A stretch of DNA of 64,000 nucleotides from Nocardia aobensis NBRC 100429. Lineage in GTDB: Bacteria; Actinomycetota; Actinomycetes; Mycobacteriales; Mycobacteriaceae. Shown here in pieces: positions 17,014-25,615 of the stretch. Both the position numbers and the translations under genes were made by a program. The first letter of the stretch is position 1, and every line of letters begins with the position of its first letter. The DNA lies in the NCBI RefSeq assembly GCF_000308375.1, contig NZ_BAFQ01000066.1, forward strand, positions 50,331-114,330, given 5' to 3'. The notes under the pieces are model-generated. The model had not been told where the DNA came from, ran no database searches, and saw nothing but the letters and a program-made list of their open reading frames with translations.

Positions 17014-17490
17014 TCAGCAGGGACTCTGCCCGCCGACCTCGCCGGTGGTGAGCTCGATCGTGGTGCCGGTGGGTACCGAGGTCTCCGCGTCAGGGTTCTG
17101 ATTGGTGATGACGCACTGCCCGCCGCCCGGCCCGCGGCCGGTGCCGCCGGTGATGTGCGCATGCAGGCCGGCGGCGGTGAGGAGTTGGTCGGCGAGGGCC
17201 GGGCGATCGCCGCGGACATCGGGAACGGTGACCGTGCCGGGTGATGGGGATGTGCTCGCGCCGAAGGGCTGGGTGGGGTTCGCCGCCTTCGGCGTGCTGG
17301 TCGCGTCGCCGGACGCGTGCGCAGTGGCGGCCGACGTGCCCGCGACGGTGGTAGTCGTTGCGGGCGTGGTGGTTTCGGACCCGCAGCCGGACAATGTGGC
17401 GGTCGCTGCGAGTGCGGCGATCGAAATCGACAGGGGGAGAACGGCGCGGCGGATGTGGAGGGAAAGGCGTGGGAAGGTTGAGGTCGGCAC
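17014..17490 (-). CDS. Secreted lipoprotein with one PASTA domain
   Basis: A 158-residue lipoprotein. The GTG at 17490 opens a signal peptide (VPTSTFPRLSLHI, then a hydrophobic run) ending in the lipobox LSGC, so it is anchored to the outer face of the membrane. A Thr/Ala/Ser linker of about 55 residues follows, then one PASTA domain from TVPDVRGDRPALADQLL to the C-terminus, with two cysteines (GQCVI and the final SPC) that could form a disulphide. PASTA domains bind muropeptides or the wall. Function otherwise unknown. The phosphotransferase gene downstream may share the transcript. Confidence 0.75.
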   Translation of the reverse strand: MPTSTFPRLSLHIRRAVLPLSISIAALAATATLSGCGSETTTPATTTTVAGTSAATAHASGDATSTPKAANPTQPFGASTSPSPGTVTVPDVRGDRPALADQLLTAAGLHAHITGGTGRGPGGGQCVITNQNPDAETSVPTGTTIELTTGEVGGQSPC

Positions 17491-18097
17491 ATCCCGACCG
17501 TAGTTGCTGCCGTGTCGATGCGCGTGTGGCCCGGTTGTGGCATGATGGCGCCCGGCGGGGACCAGGCGAGTCCTCCCTCCACGGCATTCCGCAGCCCGGG
17601 CATCGGCGACAGATCGCACAACCAACGACCGGCGACATAGACGAGCGCCGCTCCGATGTCGTTGTCGCACAACGCTGGACGCCAGCGGAGGCCGGTACGG
17701 TGACACCGTCACCGACCGACGACGTGGTATGGACCGCAATGGCGAGCCGACTACGCGGTTGCATTCCCGGGTCGCCTGGCATTTCTGTGCTCGGGCACGC
17801 CGAGCCGGTCGATCGAGTGCTGATGGTGGTTCGCGGATCCGACCAACGGTTGCCGTGATCTCGTCGCCGAGGTCGGTAAGGTGCCGGCCGACCGACGGCT
17901 GCGGTATCGGCGACGCTCGGTCAAGGACGCGCTCGGGTTCGTGGCGGGCCGATGTCATTGTCGCGCAATGCTGAACGTCCGCCGGGGCACGGGATGGCGA
18001 GGACGCCGTGGGTTGAGGAGCTGGTGTGGACCGTCGGTGGCGGACGACGGTTGGGGTCGCTGGGCGTTTCTGTGCTCGGACACCGGCAAGCCGCCGA
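17491..18097. other. Gene-free stretch filled by a diverged tandem duplication
   Basis: This 607-base interval contains no intact gene. Most of it is the decayed copy and flank of the duplication described at 17640-18220. On the minus strand a frame within it reads VGRHLTDLGDEITATVGRI, a decayed copy of the IclR C-terminus. Confidence 0.5.
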
Positions 18098-18220
18098 TCA
18101 GGCGCCGGTGGCGATTCGGGTGATCTTTTCTGCGGTGGCCGTGATGGCGGCGCCGAGGTTGGTGAGGTGCTGGGCGGAGAGGCGGGTGTCGGGGCAGGCG
18201 ACTACGGCGGCGATGACGCG
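17640..18220. repeat. Diverged tandem duplication of the IclR gene 3' end and its flank
   Basis: Three anchors recur in the same order with an offset of about 285-296 bases. CCGATGTC, TTGTCGC and CAA at 17653 recur at 17949. TTTCTGTGCTCGG at 17782 recurs at 18067. GCCGTGAT, CGCCGAGGT and AAGGTGC or GAGGTGC near 17851 recur near 18137. The last pair is coding: the minus-strand IclR C-terminus reads QHLTNLGAAITATAEKI, and the older copy reads RHLTDLGDEITATVGRI. The units are about 290 bases and clearly diverged, so the event is old. Confidence 0.65.
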
Positions 18221-18982
18221 GTCGCCGGCGAAGATGGGGGCGGCGACGGTGACTACGGCGTTCTCGGCGCCGAGTTCGTCGGGGAGGTAGTCGATGGTGA
18301 TCAGGTCGGTGATCATGCTGCCCAGGCGGTTGCGGAGCGGGTCGGTGACCGGTGAGTTGCGCAGGGCGGCAAGGGCTTCGAGGATGGGCGCGGATTCGTC
18401 GGCGAGGCGTTCGACGGAGTAGCCGCGGGCGCGGACGGCGTCGAGTACCGCGAGCAGGCGTTCGCGATGGGCGGGGTCGGCGTGGTCGATCCAGGTGGTG
18501 CGTTCGGAAGCGGGTGCCCAGGCGATGAATTCGCGCGCGACCGGCGGTGCGAGGGGCAGGCGGCGGCCCTGCCGGATCCACGGCACCGAGGGAGTCCCGG
18601 CGACCTCGGTGATGATGATCGACCCGTCGTCGCGCTCGGCCAGGAAGACCGGAAAGCCCTGTTCGGCAACGAATTCCCGCAGGAGATCGGCGGCCAGCCG
18701 GCGCAGCGGGAACGCCGCCTCCGCACGGCGTGCGACGGCGAGCAGCCCCATCCCCAGGCCATAGTTGCCGTCGAGATCGCGCACGGTCCAGCCGTCGGCC
18801 GTGAGCTGGGTCAGCACCGCATGTGCCGTCGCCCGGGAGAGTCCGGTCTCGCGCACGATCCGCGCCAGCGACAAGTGCTCGGCGGGACGGCGCGACAGCA
18901 GTTCGATCACCCGCACCACCCGATGCGTGGGTGGTGATCCCGCGGAGGCGGCGGGAGTAGCGATGTCGGTGCCCTCGGACAT
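18098..18982 (-). CDS. IclR family transcriptional regulator
   Basis: A 294-residue regulator. The N-terminal winged helix is at residues 20-85 (HRVVRVIELLSRRP, then LARIVRETGLSRATAHAVL), followed by a C-terminal GAF-like effector domain from DGNYGLGMGLL with VPWIRQGRRLPLAPPVAREF. IclR proteins bind palindromes as dimers and respond to a small acid. The ATG at 18982 has AGGAAAGGG upstream. It is divergent from cysD across about 540 bases, which hold a perfect 14-base palindrome at 19439-19452, so it may control the sulfation operon. Its own 3' end and flank are duplicated downstream. Confidence 0.85.
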   Translation of the reverse strand: MSEGTDIATPAASAGSPPTHRVVRVIELLSRRPAEHLSLARIVRETGLSRATAHAVLTQLTADGWTVRDLDGNYGLGMGLLAVARRAEAAFPLRRLAADLLREFVAEQGFPVFLAERDDGSIIITEVAGTPSVPWIRQGRRLPLAPPVAREFIAWAPASERTTWIDHADPAHRERLLAVLDAVRARGYSVERLADESAPILEALAALRNSPVTDPLRNRLGSMITDLITIDYLPDELGAENAVVTVAAPIFAGDRVIAAVVACPDTRLSAQHLTNLGAAITATAEKITRIATGA

Positions 18983-19524
18983 GGCGCCCTTTCCTGGTCG
19001 ATAGGTCGATCCATGCGGCCGGTGATCGCGCCGCACTCGACGGTGACGGGCCACACCGCCGCTCACCGTACCGGTCGCCGCAGCCGCGCTCCTTCGAGTG
19101 CGGTGGCTGCGTTCGGTCCGGTCGACATCGGGGCGCGGCGGGCGGGTAGCGAATGTCGGAGCTTCCGGATACGGCGACCTTCCTGTTGGCTCCGCGCTCT
19201 GGGGTGGGGGCCATCTCGGCACGGTGCTCGCCGCGGCGTGCAATGGCCACGCCGAAGTCCGAGATCACCGGTGCCGTGGAGCGCAGGGGCTCACCATCCG
19301 CTCCCGCGGCCGGTCGACGCAGCGACGCCGCGCCGGTAGGGCGGCCGGGTGGGCGGCGAAATCCGCGCGGGGGCGACAGCCCCTTGACCGACGCACCCGC
19401 ATCCGCTTATCGTCGGTGTCACAATATCGAACAATAGCGTCGAATATTCGACATCGCAACCCGGAAGTGGTCGAGATTTCGGATTCGGGGAAGCGGTGCG
19501 AGCGATGCGGACAAGGCGAATGTG
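18983..19524. promoter_or_regulatory. IclR/cysD divergent intergenic region
   Basis: A 542-base region between two divergent genes with no convincing gene of its own. A possible cysD promoter is TTGACC (19384-19389), 18 bases, TATCGT (19408-19413). A perfect palindrome lies at 19439-19452 downstream of it. Confidence 0.4.
19439..19452. promoter_or_regulatory. Perfect 14-base palindrome upstream of cysD
   Basis: GTCGAATATTCGAC is a perfect inverted repeat in an AT-rich patch, 73 bases before the cysD start and between divergent IclR and cysD genes. It is a plausible operator for the IclR protein or another dimeric regulator. Confidence 0.5.
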
Positions 19525-20430
19525 ATGCGGACGGGATACGAGCTGTCGCATCTGTCGGCCCTCGAGGCCGAATCGGTGCACATCTTCCGGGAGGTGGCGG
19601 CCACCTTCGAACGGCCGGTGCTGTTGTTCTCCGGCGGTAAGGACTCGGCGGTGATGCTGGAGTTGGCGCGGAAGGCGTTCTGGCCGGCGGCGCTGCCGTT
19701 CGCGCTGCTGCACGTCGACACCGGGCACAACTTCGACGAGGTGATCGACTTCCGCGATCGCACGGCGGCCAGGCTCGGTGCGCGGCTGCTGGTGGCGCGG
19801 GTGCAGGACGATATCGACGCCGGGCGGGTGATCGAACGCCCGGGGGAGAGCCGGAATCGGTTGCAGACCACCACATTGCTGCGTGCGATCGCCGAACATC
19901 GCTTCGACGCCGTGTTCGGCGGGGCGCGGCGCGACGAGGAGAAGGCGCGCGCCAAGGAGCGGGTGTTCAGTTTCCGCGACGAATTCGGTGCCTGGGAGCC
20001 GCGGGCGCAGCGCCCGGAGGTGTGGAACCTCTACAACGGCAAACACCGTGCGGGACAGCACATCCGGGTGTTCCCGCTGTCGAACTGGACCGAACTCGAC
20101 ATCTGGGAGTACATCGACCGCGAGGCGGTGGAACTGCCCCCGCTGTACTACGCGCACCGCCGCCCGGTCTTCCGGCGTGACGGAATGCTGCTGGCTGCCA
20201 ATCCCTTCCTGACTCCGGGCGCGGACGAGAAGGTGTTCGAGACGACGGTCCGGTTCCGCACCGTCGGCGATGCCACCTGCACCGGATGTATCGAGAGCGA
20301 GGCCGCCGATCCGGCGGCCGTGATCGCCGAAACCGCGATCACCCGGCTCACCGAACGCGGCGCCACCCGCGCCGACGACCGCATCTCCGAATCCGGGATG
20401 GAAGACCGCAAGCGGGAGGGCTACTTCTGA
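19525..20430 (+). CDS. cysD: Sulfate adenylyltransferase subunit 2
   Basis: CysD with CysN makes adenosine 5'-phosphosulfate from ATP and sulfate. The 301-residue protein has the PP-loop SGGKDSAVML (SGGKDS at residues 36-41), then HVDTGHNFDEVIDFRD and GGARRDEEKARAKER, all hallmarks of the family. The ATG at 19525 has a GTG three bases upstream as an alternative start; AAGG lies eight bases before the ATG. The stop shares one base with the cysNC start (TGATG), so translation is coupled. It opens an operon that ends in a sulfotransferase gene, so the PAPS made here probably feeds sulfation rather than, or as well as, cysteine synthesis. Confidence 0.95.
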   Translation: MRTGYELSHLSALEAESVHIFREVAATFERPVLLFSGGKDSAVMLELARKAFWPAALPFALLHVDTGHNFDEVIDFRDRTAARLGARLLVARVQDDIDAGRVIERPGESRNRLQTTTLLRAIAEHRFDAVFGGARRDEEKARAKERVFSFRDEFGAWEPRAQRPEVWNLYNGKHRAGQHIRVFPLSNWTELDIWEYIDREAVELPPLYYAHRRPVFRRDGMLLAANPFLTPGADEKVFETTVRFRTVGDATCTGCIESEAADPAAVIAETAITRLTERGATRADDRISESGMEDRKREGYF

Positions 20431-22322
20431 TGAGCCGCAATCTGTTACGTCTCGCGACGGCCGGCAGCGTCGACGACGGCAAGTCCACCCTCATCGGCCG
20501 CCTGCTCTACGACTCCAAGAACCTGTTCTCCGATCAGCTGGCCGCCATCGAACGGGCCAGCGCCCAACGTGGCGATGCCGCAACGGATCTGGCGCTGGTG
20601 ACCGACGGCCTGCGCGCCGAGCGGGAGCAGGGCATCACCATCGACGTGGCCTACCGCTACTTCACCACGCCGCGCCGCAAGTTCATCATCGCCGACACCC
20701 CGGGCCACGTGCAGTACACGCGCAATATGGTGACCGGCGCCTCCACGGCCGATCTGGCGTTGATTCTGGTCGACGCGCGCAAGGGCGTGGTCGAGCAGAC
20801 CCGCCGGCATGCGTTCCTGGCCTCGCTGCTCGGGGTGCCGCACCTGGTGGTGTGTGTGAACAAGATGGATCTGGTGGACTGGTCGGCCGCGCGGTTCGAG
20901 GAGATCCGCGAGGAATTCGCCGATTTCGCGGCGAAGCTGACCGTCGGCGACCTGAGTTTCGTGCCGGTCTCGGCGCTGCACGGCGACAACGTGGTCACCG
21001 ATTCCGCGCATACGCCGTGGTTCGCCGGCCCGCCGCTGCTGAGCCACCTCGAACAGGTGCATATCGCCTCGGACCGCAATCTGATCGACGCGCGGCTGCC
21101 GGTGCAGTACGTGATTCGCCCGCACGCCGCCGACGCCGCCGCCGGCGGGGCCGGGCATCGCACCTATGCCGGAACCATCGCGGGCGGCATCTTCAAACCC
21201 GGCGACGAGGTGGTCGTGCTGCCGTCCGGGCGCTCGTCGCGGGTCGCGCGGATCTGGGGGCCGGGCGGGGTGAAGGTGGACGAGGGGTTCACCGGGATGG
21301 CGGTCTCGGTGGAACTCGACGACGAGGTCGACGTCGGGCGCGGAGATATGCTGGCCCGTCCCGGAAACCGGCCGCATATCGCCGGTGAGGTCGACGCCAT
21401 GGTGTGCTGGTTCTCCGAGACCACCGAACTGCGGCCCGGTGCTCGCTACACGATCCGCACCGCCGCCCAGACCACCCGCGTCCAGGTCCACGAACTCGAC
21501 TACCGGCTCGACGTCAACACCCTGCACCGGGTCGCCGACGCGGAAGCCCTGGCGCTCAACGACATCGGCCGCCTCACCCTGCGCAGCCAGCGTCCGCTGA
21601 TGGTCGACAGCTACCGCGACAATCGCCGCACCGGCAGTTTCATCCTCGTCGACGAGGACACCGACCAGACCGTGGCTGCCGGGATGATCCTGGCCCGCGA
21701 CACCGGACCGGAGTCCGTGCCCGACGTCTCGGCCGCACCCGCGGTGGTGCGTGCGGACGTCGTCTGGCACAGCTCGTCGGTGGGACGCGGCGAGCGCCCG
21801 CACGCCGGTGCGACGGTGTGGCTGACCGGTCTGTCCGGCTCCGGAAAGTCCACTATCGCCGTGGAATTGGAGCGCCAGCTGGTGGCCGCCGGCCGCCCGG
21901 CCTACCGGCTCGACGGCGACAATCTGCGGCACGGGCTCAACGCCGACCTCGGTTTCACCGACGACGACCGGCGCGAGAACATCCGCCGGGTGGCCCAGGT
22001 CGCCTCGCTGTTCGCCGACGCCGGTCTGATCGCCATCGTCTCGGTGATCAGCCCGTTCGCCGACCAGCGCGAACAGGCGCGCGGGGTGCACGCCGCGAGC
22101 GGCCTGGACTTCCACGAGATCTTCGTCGACACACCGCTGGAGGTGTGTGAGCGCCGCGATCCGAAGGGCTTGTACGCCAAGGCCCGCGCGGGCCGGCTGC
22201 CGGAGTTCACCGGGATCGACTCACCCTACGAACGTCCCGAACACGCCCAGCTCGTGATCACCCCCGACCACGGCTCACCCGCCGAAATCGCCGCGCTGAT
22301 CCGCCGCGAACTGAGACTGTGA
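20430..22322 (+). CDS. cysNC: Bifunctional sulfate adenylyltransferase subunit 1 / APS kinase
   Basis: A CysN-CysC fusion of 630 residues. The GTPase part begins with GSVDDGKST (residues 12-20), DTPGH and NKMDL, followed by two beta-barrel domains. The APS kinase part begins around residue 460 with the P-loop GLSGSGKST (467-475), then RLDGDNLRHGLN and DPKGLYAKARAG. Together with CysD it makes APS and then PAPS, the universal sulfuryl donor. It overlaps cysD by one base and is followed after 35 bases by the DUF1214 gene. The fusion is of normal actinobacterial length. Confidence 0.95.
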   Translation: MSRNLLRLATAGSVDDGKSTLIGRLLYDSKNLFSDQLAAIERASAQRGDAATDLALVTDGLRAEREQGITIDVAYRYFTTPRRKFIIADTPGHVQYTRNMVTGASTADLALILVDARKGVVEQTRRHAFLASLLGVPHLVVCVNKMDLVDWSAARFEEIREEFADFAAKLTVGDLSFVPVSALHGDNVVTDSAHTPWFAGPPLLSHLEQVHIASDRNLIDARLPVQYVIRPHAADAAAGGAGHRTYAGTIAGGIFKPGDEVVVLPSGRSSRVARIWGPGGVKVDEGFTGMAVSVELDDEVDVGRGDMLARPGNRPHIAGEVDAMVCWFSETTELRPGARYTIRTAAQTTRVQVHELDYRLDVNTLHRVADAEALALNDIGRLTLRSQRPLMVDSYRDNRRTGSFILVDEDTDQTVAAGMILARDTGPESVPDVSAAPAVVRADVVWHSSSVGRGERPHAGATVWLTGLSGSGKSTIAVELERQLVAAGRPAYRLDGDNLRHGLNADLGFTDDDRRENIRRVAQVASLFADAGLIAIVSVISPFADQREQARGVHAASGLDFHEIFVDTPLEVCERRDPKGLYAKARAGRLPEFTGIDSPYERPEHAQLVITPDHGSPAEIAALIRRELRL

Positions 22323-22357
22323 ACCGCAGTACCGCCCGCACAACACGCTAGGACGAC

Positions 22358-23599
22358 ATGAGTACATCGACAGGATCGTCACCGGGAACCGATACCGCCA
22401 CCGGAAATGGACTTCCGGGCGGCGGCGCTCCCCTGACCGAACCGTTCACCGCGGCGATCGCCGAGGCCGAGAAGCTGATCGCGGCAGCGGATTTCATCCA
22501 CGACGAGAAGGATCTCGCCGAGGGCTACGACTACCTCGCCGGCAGTATCGCCGCCTGCCTGCAGCTCTCGGGTACGCACGGCAGCAGCCACCCGTACTTC
22601 GTGAGCTCCACCGGCCCGCACGCGAAAATGGGTCTGGACAACCCGGATACGCTCTACTACCACGCCAATGTCGAGCCGGGCGCGGAATATCTGCTCACCG
22701 GTGTCCGCGGCAGCACCGTCGACCTCAGCTTCCAGGTGCTGCGCGGCGACTACACCGCCACCGACGTGCCCAACGGCGACGACGCCTTCGACGACCGCCG
22801 CCTGCAGATCGCCGCGGACGGCAGCTATCAGCTCCGCTTCGGGCCGCCGAAAGCCGATGCCGGGCCGAACTATTTCGTTCTCGGTGAGGGCGCCTCGATG
22901 CTGGCGGTGCGCGAGGTCTACGGCGACTGGAACGCGGAGACGAAGGGCAGTATCCGCATCGAGCGCCTCGACACCGTCGGTACCGCGGCGCCCGAACCCG
23001 GTGTCGAACAGTTGCGCAAGCGGTATCGTGCCGCGGCGCGGGCGCTGGTGCAGCGCATCCACACCTGGTTCAACTTCCCCAAGTGGTTCTATCTCGACCT
23101 GCCGGTGAACACCCTCACCGAACCGCGGCTGACCCCGGGCGGGCTCAGCACGCAGTACTCCTCGGTCGGCCACTTCGATCTCGACGACGACCAGGCACTG
23201 GTGATCACGGTGCCGAAATCCGATGCGCCGTATCAGGGATTCCAGCTCGGCAGCCGGTGGTACATCTCCCTCGACTACGTCAACCACCAGACCAGCCTCA
23301 ACAGCGCACAGGCCCAGGTCGATCCGGACGGGATGATCCGCATGGTGGTCTCGGCGCGCAATCCGGGCATCGCCAATTGGATCGAGACCACCGGACGCCG
23401 CCGCGGCATCCTGCAGTTCCGCTGGCAGCGCGTCGCTCGTGAGATGACCCCGGCGGACGGACCGCAGTTCGCGCTGGTGCCGTTCGACGAGGTGGCGGCG
23501 CAGCTGCCGCACTACGACCTCAACCGCATCGATGAGCAGGGCTGGCGGACCCGCATCGCCGACCGCCAGCGCGGTTTCGCCGATCGGATGCTCGGATGA
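22358..23599 (+). CDS. DUF1214 domain protein of the sulfation operon
   Basis: A 413-residue protein without signal peptide or membrane helices. The C-terminal half matches the DUF1214 pattern as I know it: DLPVNTLTEPRLTPGG, then DDDQALVITVPKSDAPYQGFQLGSRWY and NHQTSLNSAQAQVDPDG. The function of the domain is not established. It stands between cysNC and an SDR with a four-base overlap (ATGA) to the SDR. From memory the trio DUF1214, SDR, sulfotransferase also occurs together in M. tuberculosis (around Rv3531c to Rv3529c), which suggests a joint task, perhaps preparing or holding a lipid or sterol acceptor. Confidence 0.75.
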   Translation: MSTSTGSSPGTDTATGNGLPGGGAPLTEPFTAAIAEAEKLIAAADFIHDEKDLAEGYDYLAGSIAACLQLSGTHGSSHPYFVSSTGPHAKMGLDNPDTLYYHANVEPGAEYLLTGVRGSTVDLSFQVLRGDYTATDVPNGDDAFDDRRLQIAADGSYQLRFGPPKADAGPNYFVLGEGASMLAVREVYGDWNAETKGSIRIERLDTVGTAAPEPGVEQLRKRYRAAARALVQRIHTWFNFPKWFYLDLPVNTLTEPRLTPGGLSTQYSSVGHFDLDDDQALVITVPKSDAPYQGFQLGSRWYISLDYVNHQTSLNSAQAQVDPDGMIRMVVSARNPGIANWIETTGRRRGILQFRWQRVAREMTPADGPQFALVPFDEVAAQLPHYDLNRIDEQGWRTRIADRQRGFADRMLG

Positions 23600-24387
23600 G
23601 CGCCGCAGGTGGCCTGCTGGCCGACAAGGTGGTCGTGATCAGCGGCGTCGGCCCCGGGCTGGGCCGCGCCCTGTGCGTGCAGGCGGCCGCGGCCGGCGCC
23701 AAGGTGGTGCTGGCCGCACGCACCGAATCGCGGCTGCGGGAGGTGGCCGACGAGATCGACGGCGCGGGCGGGACGAGCCTGGTCGTGCCGACCGACATCA
23801 CCGACGATGCCGCGGTGGCGAATCTGGTCGAGCGCACGGTCGAGACCTTCGGCCAGGTCGACGCGCTGGTCAACAACGCATTCGCGATGCCGTCGATGAA
23901 ATCGCTGGCGCGCACGGACTTTCAGCAGATCAGCGACAGTCTCGAGCTGACCGTACTGGGCACGCTGCGCGCGACCCAGGCCTTCACCGACGAACTCGCC
24001 AAGACCCGCGGCGCGGTGGTGATGATCAATTCGTCGGTGCTGCGGCACTCCGAACCGCGCTACGGCAGCTACAAGGTCGCCAAATCGGCGCTGCTGGCGA
24101 TGTCGCAGACGCTGGCAACCGAACTGGGCGCCAAGGGGATTCGGGTCAACAGTGTGGCGCCCGGCTACATCTGGGCCGATCAGCTGAAGTGGTATTTCGG
24201 TGAGGTCGCCAAGAAATACGGCATCACCGTCGACCAGGTGTACGAGCAGACCGCCTCCCGGTCGGATCTGAAGCGACTGCCGGAACCGGACGAGATCGCC
24301 AAAGCCGTGGTGTTTCTCGCGTCTGACTGGGCCAGTGCCATCACCGGCCAGACCCTGGACGTCAACTGTGGCGAATACCACGTGTGA
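23596..24387 (+). CDS. SDR family oxidoreductase of the sulfation operon
   Basis: A classical 263-residue SDR. It has the cofactor motif SGVGPGLGRAL near residue 17, the NNAF variant of NNAG, catalytic Ser in INSSVLRHSEP and YGSYKVAK giving the YxxxK pair, and a C-terminal DVNCGEYHV. It starts four bases inside the DUF1214 gene and ends 13 bases before the sulfotransferase gene. It likely oxidises or reduces an alcohol/ketone on the compound that is then sulfated; a hydroxyl made by ketone reduction would be a natural acceptor. Substrate unknown. Confidence 0.88.
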   Translation: MSAAGGLLADKVVVISGVGPGLGRALCVQAAAAGAKVVLAARTESRLREVADEIDGAGGTSLVVPTDITDDAAVANLVERTVETFGQVDALVNNAFAMPSMKSLARTDFQQISDSLELTVLGTLRATQAFTDELAKTRGAVVMINSSVLRHSEPRYGSYKVAKSALLAMSQTLATELGAKGIRVNSVAPGYIWADQLKWYFGEVAKKYGITVDQVYEQTASRSDLKRLPEPDEIAKAVVFLASDWASAITGQTLDVNCGEYHV

Positions 24388-24400
24388 GGAACAGAATTTC

Positions 24401-25537
24401 ATGACCGCTCGTACCAACGTCGGCACCGTCGAGGATCTGCACGCATCCGCTACCAAGGCGTGCGGCCTCACCGATTTCGGCCCCGACGACTACACCGAGG
24501 CGCTCGGTGTGCTGCTCGACTCGTATCGGCGCGACGCCGACCTCACCGAACTCGGTTCCAAGATGAACCGCTATTTCCTGCGCGGCGCACTGGTCGCGCG
24601 GGCGCTGAGCGAGGCGTCCTGGAACGCGAACCCCGGGTACGCCGAAACCGCGATCCAGCGGCCGATCTTCGTCACCGGCCTGCCCCGCACCGGCACCACC
24701 GCGTTGCACCGGCTGCTGGCCGCCGACCCGCAGCATCAGGCGCTGGAGATGTGGCTGGCCGAATTGCCGCAGCCGCGCCCGCCGCGTGAGACCTGGGCCG
24801 ACAATCCGGTGTTCCAGCAGATCGACGCCGGTTTCGCGCAGCATCACATCGACAATCCGGAATTCATGGGCCTGCACTACATGAGTGCCGCCGAGGTGGA
24901 GGAATGCTGGCAGCTGCTGCGCCAGACGGTGAAGTCCATCGCCTACGAATCGCTGGCCTACCTGCCGACCTACTCGCAGTGGTTGCAGAAGCAGGACTGG
25001 ACCAACGCCTATGAGCGGCACAAGCGCAATCTGCAGTTGATCGGCCTCGGTGATTCCAGGGGCTGGGTGCTGAAGAACCCCAGCCACCTGTTCGCACTGG
25101 ACGCGCTGATGGAGGTCTACCCCGACGCGCTGATCATCCAGACCCACCGCGACCCGGTGACCATCGTCGGTTCCTCGTGCAGCCTGTCCGAACAGGCCAC
25201 CAAGGGCTGGTCGAACACCTTCACCGGCGAGACGATCGGCCGCACCCAGCTGGAGTTGTGGTCACGAGGCCTGCGCGAATTCAATTCCGCGCGTAAGCGT
25301 TACAACCCCGGCCAGTTCCTCGACGTGCAATTCGAGGATCTGCGGGCGGACCCGTTCGGCACGGTCGAGAAGATCTACTCGACCTTCGGGCTGGATTACA
25401 CCGAACCCGCCCGCAATGCCATGCAGGCCCTCGACGAGGAGAGCAAATCGGGCGATCGCAAACCCGCCCACAAGTATTCGCTGGCCGACTACGGGCTGAC
25501 CGAGGACGAGGTCAGGTCGGTCTTCGCCGATCTCTGA
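24401..25537 (+). CDS. PAPS-dependent sulfotransferase family protein
   Basis: A 378-residue sulfotransferase (Sulfotransfer_3 type). The 5'-phosphosulfate loop is TGLPRTGTTALHRLL (Leu94 to Thr100 within it), and the 3'-phosphate site is HRDPVTIVGSSCSLSEQ. The protein has an N-terminal helical region of 70 residues and no signal peptide. It ends the operon that begins with PAPS synthesis, so donor supply and transfer are co-transcribed. The acceptor is probably a lipid, sterol or polyketide-like hydroxyl, but cannot be read from sequence. A very strong terminator follows 13 bases after the stop. Confidence 0.88.
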   Translation: MTARTNVGTVEDLHASATKACGLTDFGPDDYTEALGVLLDSYRRDADLTELGSKMNRYFLRGALVARALSEASWNANPGYAETAIQRPIFVTGLPRTGTTALHRLLAADPQHQALEMWLAELPQPRPPRETWADNPVFQQIDAGFAQHHIDNPEFMGLHYMSAAEVEECWQLLRQTVKSIAYESLAYLPTYSQWLQKQDWTNAYERHKRNLQLIGLGDSRGWVLKNPSHLFALDALMEVYPDALIIQTHRDPVTIVGSSCSLSEQATKGWSNTFTGETIGRTQLELWSRGLREFNSARKRYNPGQFLDVQFEDLRADPFGTVEKIYSTFGLDYTEPARNAMQALDEESKSGDRKPAHKYSLADYGLTEDEVRSVFADL

Positions 25538-25550
25538 GATCGCTGTACCC

Positions 25551-25597
25551 GCCGCGGGCCGGCTCGGAATCACTGTCCGAGCCGGCCCGCGGCGTTT
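25551..25597 (+). terminator. Strong terminator of the sulfation operon
   Basis: An 18-base perfect stem (25551-25568 with 25576-25593), seven-base loop ATCACTG, followed by GTTTTC. It also faces the convergent TetR gene and may act in both directions. Confidence 0.9.
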
Positions 25598-25615
25598 TCT
25601 GCCGTCTGAGCCGTG

